Assembly: GCA_020633295.1 (NCBI GenBank)
Contig: JACKDW010000007.1
Span: forward strand, 124,001-188,000
Length of the DNA: 64,000 nt
Direction: 5' to 3'
Source of the DNA: Myxococcales bacterium
Lineage (GTDB): Bacteria > Myxococcota_A > Polyangia > Nannocystales > Nannocystaceae
Positions 43,601 through 52,051 of this stretch are shown piece by piece (the first letter of the stretch is position 1; every line of letters begins with the position of its first letter). Both the position numbers and the translations under genes were made by a program. The notes beneath the pieces were generated by a model. The model had not been told where the DNA came from. It made no database searches and worked only from the letters and a program-made list of their open reading frames with translations.

Positions 43601-44979
43601 TGCTGTTCCGCTACCAGAAGAGCGGCTTCCAGCGCGACGACGATCCGAAGAGCCGCTACACGCTGTGGGGCTCGTTCCCGCTGTTCATGGCCGGCAAGGA
43701 CGGCCTCGGTCGGCGCACCCACAGCGCGCTCGGGCTCTACTACGCCGACAAGGACGCCGAGGGGCGCAAGTTCTACACCTGGCTGTTCGGCTTCAACAAC
43801 CACCCGAAGTCGCGCGTGACCTGGTACGCGCTCAACTTCGGGCACACCGCGACGACCAAGTACCGCGAGACGCTCGTGCTCCCGCTGTTCTATCGCAAGA
43901 AGTCGCGGACCGAGGATCGCAGCACCACGCTCGTCGTGCCGCCGCTGTACATCGGCCAGCGCAAGGAAGAGTACCGGTGGTTCCAGTCGGCGCTGCTGCT
44001 GTGGCACTTCCGGCGCCCGCACAAGGTCAGCACCGCCGTCATCCCGCCGCTGTTCTATCACTCGCACACCTACGCGCAGCGGCACGTGACGTGGGTGATG
44101 CCGCTGTTCATCCGCGACAACAAGATCGCCAAGGACACCGTGTGGACGGCCGCCGCCGCCGGTCTGTACGTGCAGCGCCGCAAGGGCGAGGACCTCGACT
44201 TCGTGCAGTTCCCGCTGCTGTGGCACATCGAGCGCGGCGACTCGCAGGGGACCGTGGGCGCGCTGCTGTGGTGGGACATCCGCAAGGGCGAGAACACCAC
44301 GCAGGTCGTCCCTGCCCTGTTCACGCGCCGCAAGACCGCCACGCGCGCGACCAACGTGATCGGACCGGGGCTCGGCTGGTGGTGGCGCAACGGCGCCGAC
44401 GGCTCCGAGGGCCTGCACTGGCGCGCGCTGTTCGGGCTGTTCGGCGGCGGGAACGAGGGCGGTCAGCGCTACGTCTCGCTGGTCGGCGGGCGCATCAAGA
44501 TCAAGCCGAAGCCGGTCCGGCCGTCGCGCTATCGCCAGCGCATGCAGCAGAAGCGCGCGGCCGAGAACGCCGCGAAGGCGAAGGAGCCGGAGGTCGTGAC
44601 GCCGAAGGTCGACCGCGCCGGCTTCAAGGGCTCGGCGAGCGGCGCGACGCGAGCGATCGCGCCGGAGCTGACGACGCCCGGCGCGGGCCCGTCGCCAAGC
44701 ACCGGACCTTCGGGCCAGCCCGCGGCCGCGTCGACGGCGACGGAATCGACGACATCCGCGACGACGCCGTCGTCCGCGACGAGCAAGCCCGCGACGACGC
44801 CGTCGTCCGCGACGAGCAAGCCCGCGACGACGCCGTCGTCCGCGACGAGCAAGCCCGCCACGAGCAAGCCCGCCACGAGCAAGCCGGAGACGAAGCCGGA
44901 GAACAAGCAGCCCGAGGTGCGCATGAACCCGTTGGCCCCGCTCCCGGGTACGCGCGCGCCGGGCACCCCGCAGCAGTAG
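40645..44979 (+). CDS. Giant secreted beta-repeat protein of unknown family
   Basis: A 1444-residue protein that I cannot assign. GAGGA precedes the ATG. A long basic n-region leads to a hydrophobic signal (VARGVGLAVMLLVFAQAPAR). An acidic low-complexity part (about residues 92-185) follows. From about residue 205 to 1290 the sequence is about 50 units of 18-22 residues, each a hydrophobic strand with central Pro and aromatics followed by a charged turn: VVTPLFWRFHN, VVVPPLFYRDRR, VITPLFWRFRDR, GLVPLLFRYQK, LVLPLFYRKK, AVIPPLFYHSH. This pattern predicts antiparallel beta-strands joined by short turns. The C-terminus is a Thr/Ser/Pro tail with 11-residue repeats. Likely an envelope or surface structure; function unknown. 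Confidence 0.9.
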   Translation: MSSRPVAAPESTVRPSTRDTLSSSAHPSDRDDTRRHEPPAPLPRRSAPRVARGVGLAVMLLVFAQAPARASASSAQLDALTRSSLEIAGLYNLAPAPDPEEEETEDASAGEDAEDGDADDDSDDDERDDATSVPTGGAAPPSPLLRPTVPVPTQPGVAVPSEASADADEGDDDANDDAPDITADLAKATGPELKLETPELIRKRTIPPFWIERDYTTHRTRALTLPPLFVHRKPKEGHPEKFMHFDLSLSFGFYSKRRKRKIVVAPLALFGGAFSERASGWFAAPLLMGYKRTGEQFNFGQFPFVWWWGNKHVRNLIVVPFHYHQKTPESTRGASGLLVWYGKKNLQDADPLNDRRHFLVAPLFYRVQIGMRLTDVFVPLYVGGENKFKGVRHHTFFPLFHWQKNEFGNRRELWTIPFVLRSDKARRKSAWAIPPLLTFQSKGPYTRLTSATPLVWHATNSLKASATTVAGPFVLHRDPRQRNSVLFPLWWQFSDRERGVTDSLLFPLAYSRKTPTQTGVYTLLGGGAKAEGGWDAVVPPLFTSLRIRETGKSHQVVTPLFWRFHNDQAFEGKGRDAVVVPPLFYRDRRGDDARLGLPALLTFTGREQQRRYQVITPLFWRFRDRDPEKDSHTVVLGPVYAQRKKTGWLAGLPPLVFLGRDDAFRYTVVPGLLFGDVTDVKAQTRTTVSPLFVRTSAPGRRTLGAGLLAWDVKREDERHSVFFPLYYRRQTTLADGGRQVLTFTPFGGGRTTPSRRTWAALLAYGTSNRETGEARERSFGLIPLFFHDARAVEGGRARTTVVPGLTLVRRSPEQDLDMYSPLVWRSVVRSGKPRKGLVVFPLYFRQRQPGGVDVDAGIPFFYSRDRSRRTHTLIGGPFFHRVSRKQLNTGFVPLYWWMDSEQKRRLISLPLIVHTQDKDQNEHFTFALPFWFDRKKANGSRTWVVFPFVFGSKGLFNFTRAGILPPLYFDIFRVGKNYRFTGLVPLLFRYQKSGFQRDDDPKSRYTLWGSFPLFMAGKDGLGRRTHSALGLYYADKDAEGRKFYTWLFGFNNHPKSRVTWYALNFGHTATTKYRETLVLPLFYRKKSRTEDRSTTLVVPPLYIGQRKEEYRWFQSALLLWHFRRPHKVSTAVIPPLFYHSHTYAQRHVTWVMPLFIRDNKIAKDTVWTAAAAGLYVQRRKGEDLDFVQFPLLWHIERGDSQGTVGALLWWDIRKGENTTQVVPALFTRRKTATRATNVIGPGLGWWWRNGADGSEGLHWRALFGLFGGGNEGGQRYVSLVGGRIKIKPKPVRPSRYRQRMQQKRAAENAAKAKEPEVVTPKVDRAGFKGSASGATRAIAPELTTPGAGPSPSTGPSGQPAAASTATESTTSATTPSSATSKPATTPSSATSKPATTPSSATSKPATSKPATSKPETKPENKQPEVRMNPLAPLPGTRAPGTPQQ
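44758..44886 (+). repeat. 33-bp tandem repeat in the giant protein's tail
   Basis: Three identical-looking 33-bp units at 44758-44790, 44791-44823 and 44824-44856 encode ATTPSSATSKP, followed by two 15-bp units (44857-44871, 44872-44886) encoding ATSKP. In-frame, Thr/Ser/Pro/Lys-rich, probably an extended linker. Confidence 0.9.
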
Positions 44980-45019
44980 ATCGGCGTCGGTACGCGACGC
45001 CGGCGAGCGTGCTCGCGAC

Positions 45020-45517
45020 CTACCAGCGCACGCGCGCGCGCGGTCGCAGGGACGCGAGCTTCTTGGGGCCGATCCCGCGCACGTCGAGCAGCGCGTCGAC
45101 GGACTCGATCGGCCGGGCCGCGATCACGCGACCGGCGAGCACCGGCCCGATCCCCGGGAGGCTGTCGAGCTCTTCGGCCGAGGCCTCGTTGACCTGCGCG
45201 GGGAGCTCGAGCGACGCGAGCGCCTCGGGATCCATGCGCCCCCACCCCGCTGCTCCCCGGGTGACGCCGCGCTCGCAGACCGCGTCGCGGGTGATCGCGT
45301 CGCCCGGACGAATCGCCGCCGGCTCGCCGCGCTCACAGAGCGTCGCGGTCGAAGACGGCGCCCGCGCGCCGCACAGGAGCTCGCCGTCGAGCTCAACCGC
45401 CGCGCCGCAGTCGACGCTCGCAAATTCAAGCGGCGCGCGCGTTCGCAGCCCGTGCAGCTCGACCACCGCGCCGAGCAGCACGAGCGCCGCGAGGGCGCGC
45501 GCCACCGGGCCGCTCAC
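45020..45517 (-). CDS. ComEA-like helix-hairpin-helix protein
   Basis: A 165-residue protein with an N-terminal hydrophobic segment (ARALAALVLLGAVVELHGL), so probably membrane-anchored or exported. The C-terminal 60 residues are a double helix-hairpin-helix: VNEASAEELDSLPGIGPVLA and VDALLDVRGIGPKKLASLRP, as in ComEA, which binds incoming DNA during transformation. The middle has four Cys (VDCGA, LLCGA, TLCERG, AVCERG) that may form disulfides. GTG at 45517 overlaps the lysC stop (GTGA). Whether it acts in DNA uptake is unknown; no comEC is nearby. Confidence 0.85.
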   Translation of the reverse strand: MSGPVARALAALVLLGAVVELHGLRTRAPLEFASVDCGAAVELDGELLCGARAPSSTATLCERGEPAAIRPGDAITRDAVCERGVTRGAAGWGRMDPEALASLELPAQVNEASAEELDSLPGIGPVLAGRVIAARPIESVDALLDVRGIGPKKLASLRPRARVRW

Positions 45518-46818
45518 GGGCCCTCGTGCAGCGCGAAGCCCTCGTGCAGCGAGCGCACCGCGAGGTCGCCGTGACGCTCGTCGACGACCACGGAGACCTT
45601 GATCTCCGAGGTCGAGACCATCTGGATGTTGATGTTGGCGCGGGCGAGCACTTCGAACGCGCGCGCGGCGACGCCGGCGTGGGTGCGCATGCCGACGCCG
45701 ACGATCGAGATCTTGCAGATGGCGCGGTCGGTGAGGATCTGCGTGTCCCGACCGAGCTCGAGCGTCCGTAGCTGCTCAACCGAGCGCTCGATGTCGGCCT
45801 CGGGGACCGTGAAGGTCACGTCGGTCGCGCCCTCGCGGCTCGCGTTCTGGATGATCATGTCGACGACGATCCCGTCGCGGGCGAGCGCGCCGAAGATCGT
45901 TGCGACGCTGCCGGGGACGTCGGGGATGTTCGTCAGCGTGACCTTGGCCTCGTTGCGATCGAGCGCGACGCCGCGGACGACCGGGGCCTCGAGGTTGCGG
46001 AGCTGCGCGGCGGAGTCGCTCGGCGGCGGAGTAGCTTCAGGCACGATCCAGGTTCCTTCTCGGTTGTTGAGGCTCGAGCGCACGTGCACCGGGACGCAGT
46101 GCTTCATGGCGAACTCGACGCTGCGGATCTGCAGGACCTTGGCGCCGAGGCTCGCCAGCTCGATCATCTCCTCGTAGGTGATGCGGTCGACCTTGCGCGC
46201 GCGCGGCTCGATGCGCGGGTCCGTCGTGTAGACGCCGTCGACGTCGGTGAGGATCTCGCAGGCGTCGGCGCCGAGGGCCGCCGCGAGCGCGACCGCCGAC
46301 GTGTCAGAGCCGCCGCGGCCGAGGGTCGTGATGTTGCCCTCGGGGTCGAGCCCCTGGAAGCCGGCGCAGACGACGATCTTGCCGGCCGCGAGCTCGGCGT
46401 GCAGGCGCCCGCGATCGACCGCGGTGACGCGCGCGTTGGTGAAGACGCGATCGGTCTGCATGCCGAGCTGGTGACCGACGAGCGAGATCGCGGCGCCGCC
46501 GAGGCGCTGGATCGCCATCGCCACCAGCGACGCGCTGACCTTCTCGCCGGTCGAGACGAGCTGATCGAGCTCGCGCTGATAGTCGCGGTCCGAGCCGCCC
46601 TCGCTGACGACGTAGGGGCCGCCGATCTGGGGCTGCTCGCGCGGCCCGAGCAGCTCGTTGGCCAGCGTGATCAGGCGATTGGTCTCTCCGGACATGGCCG
46701 AGACGACCACCACGAGGTCGTGGCCGTTCGCCCGCGTCTCGAGGCACCGGCGCGCGCAGGCCCGGATGCGCTCGAGGGTGCCAACCGACGTTCCTCCGTA
46801 TTTCTGAACCAGGAGCAT
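45514..46818 (-). CDS. lysC: Aspartate kinase
   Basis: Phosphorylates aspartate, the first step toward lysine, threonine and methionine. The 434-residue protein starts MLLVQKYGGTSVGTLERIRA (the KYGGTS motif), has FQGLDPEGNITTLGRGGSDT, and two ACT domains at the C-terminus (VTLTNIPDVPGSVATIFGAL; ISIVGVGMRTHAGVAARAFE) that bind the feedback inhibitor. Length and order match the LysC type in which a separate beta subunit comes from an internal start. It is followed by the overlapping ComEA-like gene. Confidence 0.97.
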   Translation of the reverse strand: MLLVQKYGGTSVGTLERIRACARRCLETRANGHDLVVVVSAMSGETNRLITLANELLGPREQPQIGGPYVVSEGGSDRDYQRELDQLVSTGEKVSASLVAMAIQRLGGAAISLVGHQLGMQTDRVFTNARVTAVDRGRLHAELAAGKIVVCAGFQGLDPEGNITTLGRGGSDTSAVALAAALGADACEILTDVDGVYTTDPRIEPRARKVDRITYEEMIELASLGAKVLQIRSVEFAMKHCVPVHVRSSLNNREGTWIVPEATPPPSDSAAQLRNLEAPVVRGVALDRNEAKVTLTNIPDVPGSVATIFGALARDGIVVDMIIQNASREGATDVTFTVPEADIERSVEQLRTLELGRDTQILTDRAICKISIVGVGMRTHAGVAARAFEVLARANINIQMVSTSEIKVSVVVDERHGDLAVRSLHEGFALHEGP

Positions 46819-47024
46819 GCGCGTGGGGGCGACCTCGGGGTCGCGTCGTGGCGGAGCTTACAGCCCGCAGCGCGCTCGCAACAGCCGCGCGCGCTTTCTC
46901 GAGGTTCGGCGTCGGTCGACGTGGGGTGCGCGTCGCCGTCGCGCCATGAATGCGCCGCGCAGTCCGAGTCCTCGCGCGTCGCCCCGCTCGACGCGGACCG
47001 CCGGCCGCTCGCGCGAAGGTCGTG

Positions 47025-49229
47025 TCAGCCGGCCTCGGCCGCGTACACGACCCGCCGCTGACGCCGGCTCGCGAGCTCCTCGCGCAGCGCCGGGTGACGC
47101 GCGAGCGCGGGGTCCTCCCGCAGCAACGCGCGCGCGGCCTCGCGGGCGGCGACGATCTCGTGCACGCCGGCGCCGACGAGACCCGCGTGCAGGTCGACGC
47201 CGAGGGCGCCGGACTGGCGGGTGCCGAATACCTCGCCGGGCCCGCGCAATTCGAGATCGCGCTCGGCGACTTCGAAGCCGTCGCTGGTCGCCGCGAGCAC
47301 CTCGAGCCGCGCGCGCGCGAGGGAGCCCGGCGCGCTCGCGGTGTGCAGCAGACACCAGGAGCGCGCCCGCCCGCGACCGACGCGCCCGCGCAGCTGGTGC
47401 AGCTGGGCGAGGCCGAAGCGCTCGGCGTGCTCGACGAGGATCACCCTGACCTCGGGGACATCGACGCCAACCTCGATCACGGTCGTCGCGACGACGACGT
47501 CGACGAGCCCGGCGCGCAGCTCCTCCATGACCGCCGCGCGCGTGTCTGGGTCCACGCGCCCGTGAACGACCGCGACGCGCTTGCCCGGCAGGCGGGCGCG
47601 CAGGCGCGCCGCGGTGTCCTCGACGTCGCTCGCGGCGACGGCGTCGCTCGCGGCCACGAGCGGGCACACGACGTAGGCCTGGTGCCCCTGCTCCACGCGC
47701 TGCACGAGCGCGTCGCGGGCGGCCTCGAGCCCGCGCGCGCCGCCGGGCGGATCGCGGAACAGCTCGGTCACCGGCGGGCTGCGCCCGGGCGGGCGCTCGT
47801 CGAGCACCGAGACCTCGAGCTCGCCGAACGCGGTCAGCGCGAGCGAGCGCGGGATCGGGGTCGCGGTCATCACGAGCAGGTGCGGCGCGCCGCCCTTGCC
47901 CCGCAGCAGCGCGCGCTGCTCGACGCCGAAGCGGTGCTGCTCGTCGATCACCACGAGCCCGAGGCGAGCGAACTCGACGTCGCGCTGCAGGAGCGCGTGT
48001 GTCCCAAGCGCCATGTCGACCGTCCCGTCGGCGAGCGCCGCGAGCGTCGCGGCGCGGGCCCGCGCGCGCGCGCGCCGCCGGTCAGCGTCGCCAGCCGGAC
48101 GCCGCGCGCGCGCACCACGGCGCGAGCGTGCGCGCGTGCTGATCCGCGAGCAGCTCGGTCGGGACCATGATCGCGACCTGCGCGCCGGCCTCGATCATCG
48201 CGAGCGCCGCCGCGAACGCGACGACGGTCTTGCCCGACCCGACGTCGCCCTGCAGCAGCCGGAGCATCGGCGCGCCGACGCTCATGTCGTCCTCGATCTC
48301 CGCGATCGCGCGCCACTGGGCCGCCGTCGGTTCCGGAACAGGATCGCGGCGCGAGTCGCTCGCGCGCGGCGCCGCCGTCGAGGCTCGCCCGCGAGCGCGC
48401 AGGCCACCGGCGCGCGCTGGCGCCAGCGCGCGCGCCGACGCAGCAGCTCGAGCTGCAAGAAGAAATGTGACTCAAAGAGCAGGCGTCGGTGGGCCGCCGT
48501 CGTCCCCGCGTTGAGCTGCGCGAGCGCGTCGTCGGAGAGCTCAGCGGGCGGCTCGTGCAGGGAGCGCAGCGCGTCGAGGAGCCCCGGCAGCGCGCGCGCG
48601 CGGAGGAGCGCGGGCGGGAGCAGCTCGACCGCGTCGTCGTCACTGCAGGCCGCGAGCGCGGCCCAGGCGCCCCGACACAGCGCGCCAAGGCGCGCCTCGC
48701 CGAGGCCCTCCAGGTCCGGGTACGTGCGCTCGATCTCCGCCGTCGTCGGCGCCTCGTCGGTCAGCCCGCGCACCCGCGGGTGCGAGAACACAGGGAGGCC
48801 CGCGCCGCAGCGCACGCGCCCGGCCACGAGCACCCGCGCGCCGACGCGCGCGCGCTCGCGCAGCCCGCCCACGGGGTGAAACCACTGCGCGGTGCAGCGG
48901 GCCCCGTCGACGACCAGCTCCGCCTGGGCGCGATAGCGACCGCGAAAGCGTCGCTCGCGAAACCGCAGGACCTCCGCGGCGAGCTCGAGCTCGTCACCAT
49001 CACGGGCCTCGGCCAGCGACGCCACGCGCCGCCGACAGCGGTAGCGCGTCGGCGTCACGCACGCGAGCGCGCGGACGGTCTCGATGCCCGCCGACCGGAG
49101 ACGCGCGGCCGTCTGCGGGCCGACGCCGGCGAGCTGCTCGACGCCATCCCCCGGCTTGGTAACGCGCTTGGCCGACGCCCTGCTCGAGCGTCGGCCAGCG
49201 GCGACATCGGGTCGCGTGGGCTCGGTCAA
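47025..49229 (-). CDS. recG: ATP-dependent DNA helicase RecG, interrupted by apparent frameshifts
   Basis: RecG remodels stalled forks and Holliday junctions. The wedge region (VEQLAGVGPQTAARLRSAGI, IERTYPDLEGLGEARLGALC) is in the frame of 49229. Walker A (LLQGDVGSGKTVVAFAAALA, MVPTELLADQHARTLAPW) is in a second frame (stop at 48082), GVRLATLTGG in a third, and the DEQH box, MTATPIPRSLALTAFGELEV, AERFGLAQLHQLRGRVGRG back in the first frame, ending at 47025. The changes map to CG-rich runs near 48359-48373, 48103-48112 and 48058-48076. Total length (about 735 codons) is normal. TTG at 49229 is the start. Either sequence errors or genuine decay. Confidence 0.88.
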
Positions 49230-49272
49230 CCGTGACCTCGAGACGCCCGGTCCGCGACCGGGCCCGCGCCGC

Positions 49273-50022
49273 TCAGGCCGGCGCGGTGAACGAGAACTCG
49301 AGCTTGTGATCGCAGAGGAAGTACGTCGACCCCTCGGTGATCTTGTGGTTATCGACGCGCTCGCCCCCGTACTCGATGCCGTTGGTGCTGCCGAGGTCCT
49401 TGATAAAGTAGTCGGCCCCGCGGCGAACGATCGCGCAGTGACGGCGCGAGATGTTGGCGTCCTTGATCGGCAGATCGGAGTACTTCGCCCCGCGGCCGAT
49501 GATGAACTCGTCGGTGTCGACGACGTACCACTGGCTCTCGTAGCAGAGGTACAGCGGCCGCTGCTGGGGCACCGCGCGGTTGGAGGGCGGCGGCAGCCGG
49601 GCGCTGCTGCTCGTCTTCGGCCGCGGGAGCTTCGGCTTCGAAGGCTTCGACGTCGAGCTCGGTCGCGGCAGCTTGGGCACGCTGCGCGAGGTTGACGGCG
49701 ACGGCGGTCCGGGAGGCGGCCGGCTCGGGCGCGGCGGCTTGGCTGGGGGCACCCGAGACGGTCCGGAGCTCGCGCGCGCGGGCGGCGGAGCCGCGGCCGG
49801 CGTCGGCGCCGAAGCTAGAGCCGGAGCTGGAGCTGGAGCTGGAGCCGGAGCCGGCGGAGCCGAGGCCGGCGGATTTGAACGCTCCTTCTTCTTGCTCTTG
49901 AACAGCTGGAGCAGCGCGGCCTGAAGTACGTCGTCGGGCGTGATCCCGCGACGCTTGGCGAGTGCCTCCACTCGTTTCCAGAGGTCATCTCGACATTGGA
50001 ACTGACGCAGCGTCTTGCTCAT
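49273..50022 (-). CDS. FHA-domain protein with helical N-terminus
   Basis: A 249-residue protein. The C-terminal 95 residues are a forkhead-associated domain, a phosphothreonine-binding module: FIIGRGAKYSDLPIKDANIS, RRHCAIVRRG, IKDLGSTNGIEYGGERVDNH. The N-terminal 45 residues (FQCRDDLWKRVEALAKRRGI, TPDDVLQAALLQLFKSKKKE) resemble ribbon-helix-helix-type dimerisation or DNA-binding segments. About 110 residues of Ala/Pro then Pro/Ser/Lys linker join them. FHA proteins in myxobacteria usually act with Ser/Thr kinases; none is encoded here. It is divergent from the FadL-like gene and upstream of recG. Confidence 0.9.
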   Translation of the reverse strand: MSKTLRQFQCRDDLWKRVEALAKRRGITPDDVLQAALLQLFKSKKKERSNPPASAPPAPAPAPAPAPALASAPTPAAAPPPARASSGPSRVPPAKPPRPSRPPPGPPSPSTSRSVPKLPRPSSTSKPSKPKLPRPKTSSSARLPPPSNRAVPQQRPLYLCYESQWYVVDTDEFIIGRGAKYSDLPIKDANISRRHCAIVRRGADYFIKDLGSTNGIEYGGERVDNHKITEGSTYFLCDHKLEFSFTAPA

Positions 50023-50198
50023 GCACTCCCCCGCGAGGAATCTTCGGTCCGCTCCTGGGCACAGTCCTCGTCAGCAGCGGGTCGTACGCGATCCGAACGT
50101 CGGAGAATGCGCACGGACTGCTGACTTGCGGCGACATGATACGCCAATTCGACCTGAGAACGATACCCGAAGCCCGTTCGACGCTATGCTGGGCCCAC

Positions 50199-51926
50199 AT
50201 GCCACCCGCCCGGGCACAGGCGCCGTCTGAGGCGCCTCGGTGTCAGGCCTTCCGCCCGACCCGGGAACAGCGCGAACCGGGGATCGCGGGTGCAAGGCCC
50301 GAGCGCGTACGCGCATCTGGCGTACACCCGTCCTGGCCCACACCGTGGGCGCGCGTCGCAGGGCGGCTGTCTGCCGCGGCCGCGCTCACGCTCACGATCC
50401 TCGCCGCGTCCACGGCCGTCGCGTTCCCCGGTCAGGCGGTCCGACTCGGCGGCGTCGAGGCCCAAGGACCCGCCTCCCGCTCGATCACCGCGTTGCACCA
50501 CAACCCCGCCATGCTGGCCGGGCTCGGGGGTACCGGCGTGCACATGAGCGCGTCGACCGGCCTCGATCAACGCTGGGTGCGGCGCGCCCAGGACATGGGC
50601 CTCGGCCCGCGGATCTCGCTGATCAACCCGACCGTCGAGTACTTCGTCGGCGGCAACCTGTCGCTCGACCCGGTCGCGCTCGGCGTCGGCCTGTACACGC
50701 TCGGGAACGAGTTTCATCTCAACAGCGCGAACACGCTGCGCTACCACCTCGCGCCCGAGCTCGACGTCCCGCCGCTGCTGTGTGACGGCACCACCGACAG
50801 CTGCCCGCTCAACGGCGGGGCCTCGACGATCCGCACTGACCTCAGCTTCGCGCTCGCGTGGAACGTGCTCAGCACGCTGAAGATCGGCGCCACGCTGCAC
50901 CTCCCACGCCTGCGGATGCGCTTCGCCTACGACAACAGCACCGAGCTCGGGCAGAACACCGAGAGCGGCGCGCCGCAGTGCAGCACCGTCGAGGATCCGA
51001 ACTGCGCCGAGCGCCTCGGCTTTCGCGGCGTCACGCGCTGGCTCCCCGGGACCAGCACGCGGCCGAGCGGAATTGATCTCGTGCTCACGCTCGGCGTCGC
51101 CTACGACGTCACGCGCCGCGTGACCCTCGGCGTCCGGTTTCGCACGCGACCGCTGCTTAACGGGGGCGAGATCGCGGTCGCGGGCGCCGGGCTGACGTGC
51201 TCTCCCACGGACGACGAAGACTCACCGGCGTCGGTGCCCCGCTGCTCCGTCGCGCCGACGGTCGACGCCTTCGTCACCCAGCGGATGCCCCGAGAGGCGG
51301 CCTTCGGCGCGGCCTTCGTGCTCGGGCGCTCGAAGCAGTGGCACCTCGACAGCAACCTCTACTGGATTGATCTGTGCACCGACGTCCTCGGTGAGGGCAG
51401 CGGGATCCGCAGCTGCGCGAACCCGGGGCTGCAGCGGATCAACCTGATCAACCGTGACCCCGGCAGCTCGCTCCTGCCGGAGACCATCCGCTATCGCGGC
51501 TACCAGGACATCTTCGGGCTCGACCTGTTCACGACCTACCAGATGCGCTCGAACATCGCGTTGACCTTCGCCGGTCACACGAGCTCGCCGGCGGTGCGGC
51601 GCTCGGCGATGTCCCCCGGCAACGGCGACGGCTGGCGCGTCGGGCTCTCGTTCGGCGCGATCCTGCGGATCCGGCACAGCAACTTCCAGCTGATCCCCGG
51701 CTACGGCGTCGACCTGTTCCCGCCGACGACCGTCGACGACGCGGCCTTCGATCCCGACGCGGGCGAGCAGTTCCTCAACGCGCTCAGCGACCTCAACTCG
51801 GGCGTGGCCGAGACCGTGCTCGAGGGCCGGGCGCGCCCGAGCAACGCCGGTCGCTACACGGGGATGGTGCACACCTTCAGCCTCGCGCTGCGCTGGGCCG
51901 AGCGTGGGCTCGGCGTCGATCGCTAG
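50199..51926 (+). CDS. FadL/OmpP1-like outer-membrane protein
   Basis: A 575-residue protein when started at ATG 50199 (the frame opens at 49962, inside the divergent FHA gene). A hydrophobic signal (AAALTLTILAASTAVAFPGQ) is followed by RSITALHHNPAMLAGLGGTG, the NPA motif near the N-terminal hatch typical of FadL/OMPP1 channels. The rest alternates strand and turn (DLVLTLGVAYDVTRRVTLGV, VGLSFGAILRIRHSNFQLIP, VHTFSLALRW) and ends in an aromatic-containing strand, fitting a beta-barrel. It contains several Cys pairs in loops. FadL proteins move hydrophobic molecules across the outer membrane. The start could lie further in. Confidence 0.78.
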   Translation: MPPARAQAPSEAPRCQAFRPTREQREPGIAGARPERVRASGVHPSWPTPWARVAGRLSAAAALTLTILAASTAVAFPGQAVRLGGVEAQGPASRSITALHHNPAMLAGLGGTGVHMSASTGLDQRWVRRAQDMGLGPRISLINPTVEYFVGGNLSLDPVALGVGLYTLGNEFHLNSANTLRYHLAPELDVPPLLCDGTTDSCPLNGGASTIRTDLSFALAWNVLSTLKIGATLHLPRLRMRFAYDNSTELGQNTESGAPQCSTVEDPNCAERLGFRGVTRWLPGTSTRPSGIDLVLTLGVAYDVTRRVTLGVRFRTRPLLNGGEIAVAGAGLTCSPTDDEDSPASVPRCSVAPTVDAFVTQRMPREAAFGAAFVLGRSKQWHLDSNLYWIDLCTDVLGEGSGIRSCANPGLQRINLINRDPGSSLLPETIRYRGYQDIFGLDLFTTYQMRSNIALTFAGHTSSPAVRRSAMSPGNGDGWRVGLSFGAILRIRHSNFQLIPGYGVDLFPPTTVDDAAFDPDAGEQFLNALSDLNSGVAETVLEGRARPSNAGRYTGMVHTFSLALRWAERGLGVDR

Positions 51927-52051
51927 GCGCGGAGCTTCGATTGATCCGCGCCGCCGCGCTCGAAGCCCCCGCGCGATCGCGCGACTTCGCGACTCCGAGC
52001 GCGGAAGCGGCGTCACTGGCCGCCCCATGCTGGCCCGCGTACACTGCCTTG

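Noticed and set aside
41647..44418. A 923-residue open frame on the minus strand
   Set aside because: Antisense to the giant repeat protein. The plus frame has a Shine-Dalgarno sequence, a signal peptide and regular repeats; the minus frame has none.
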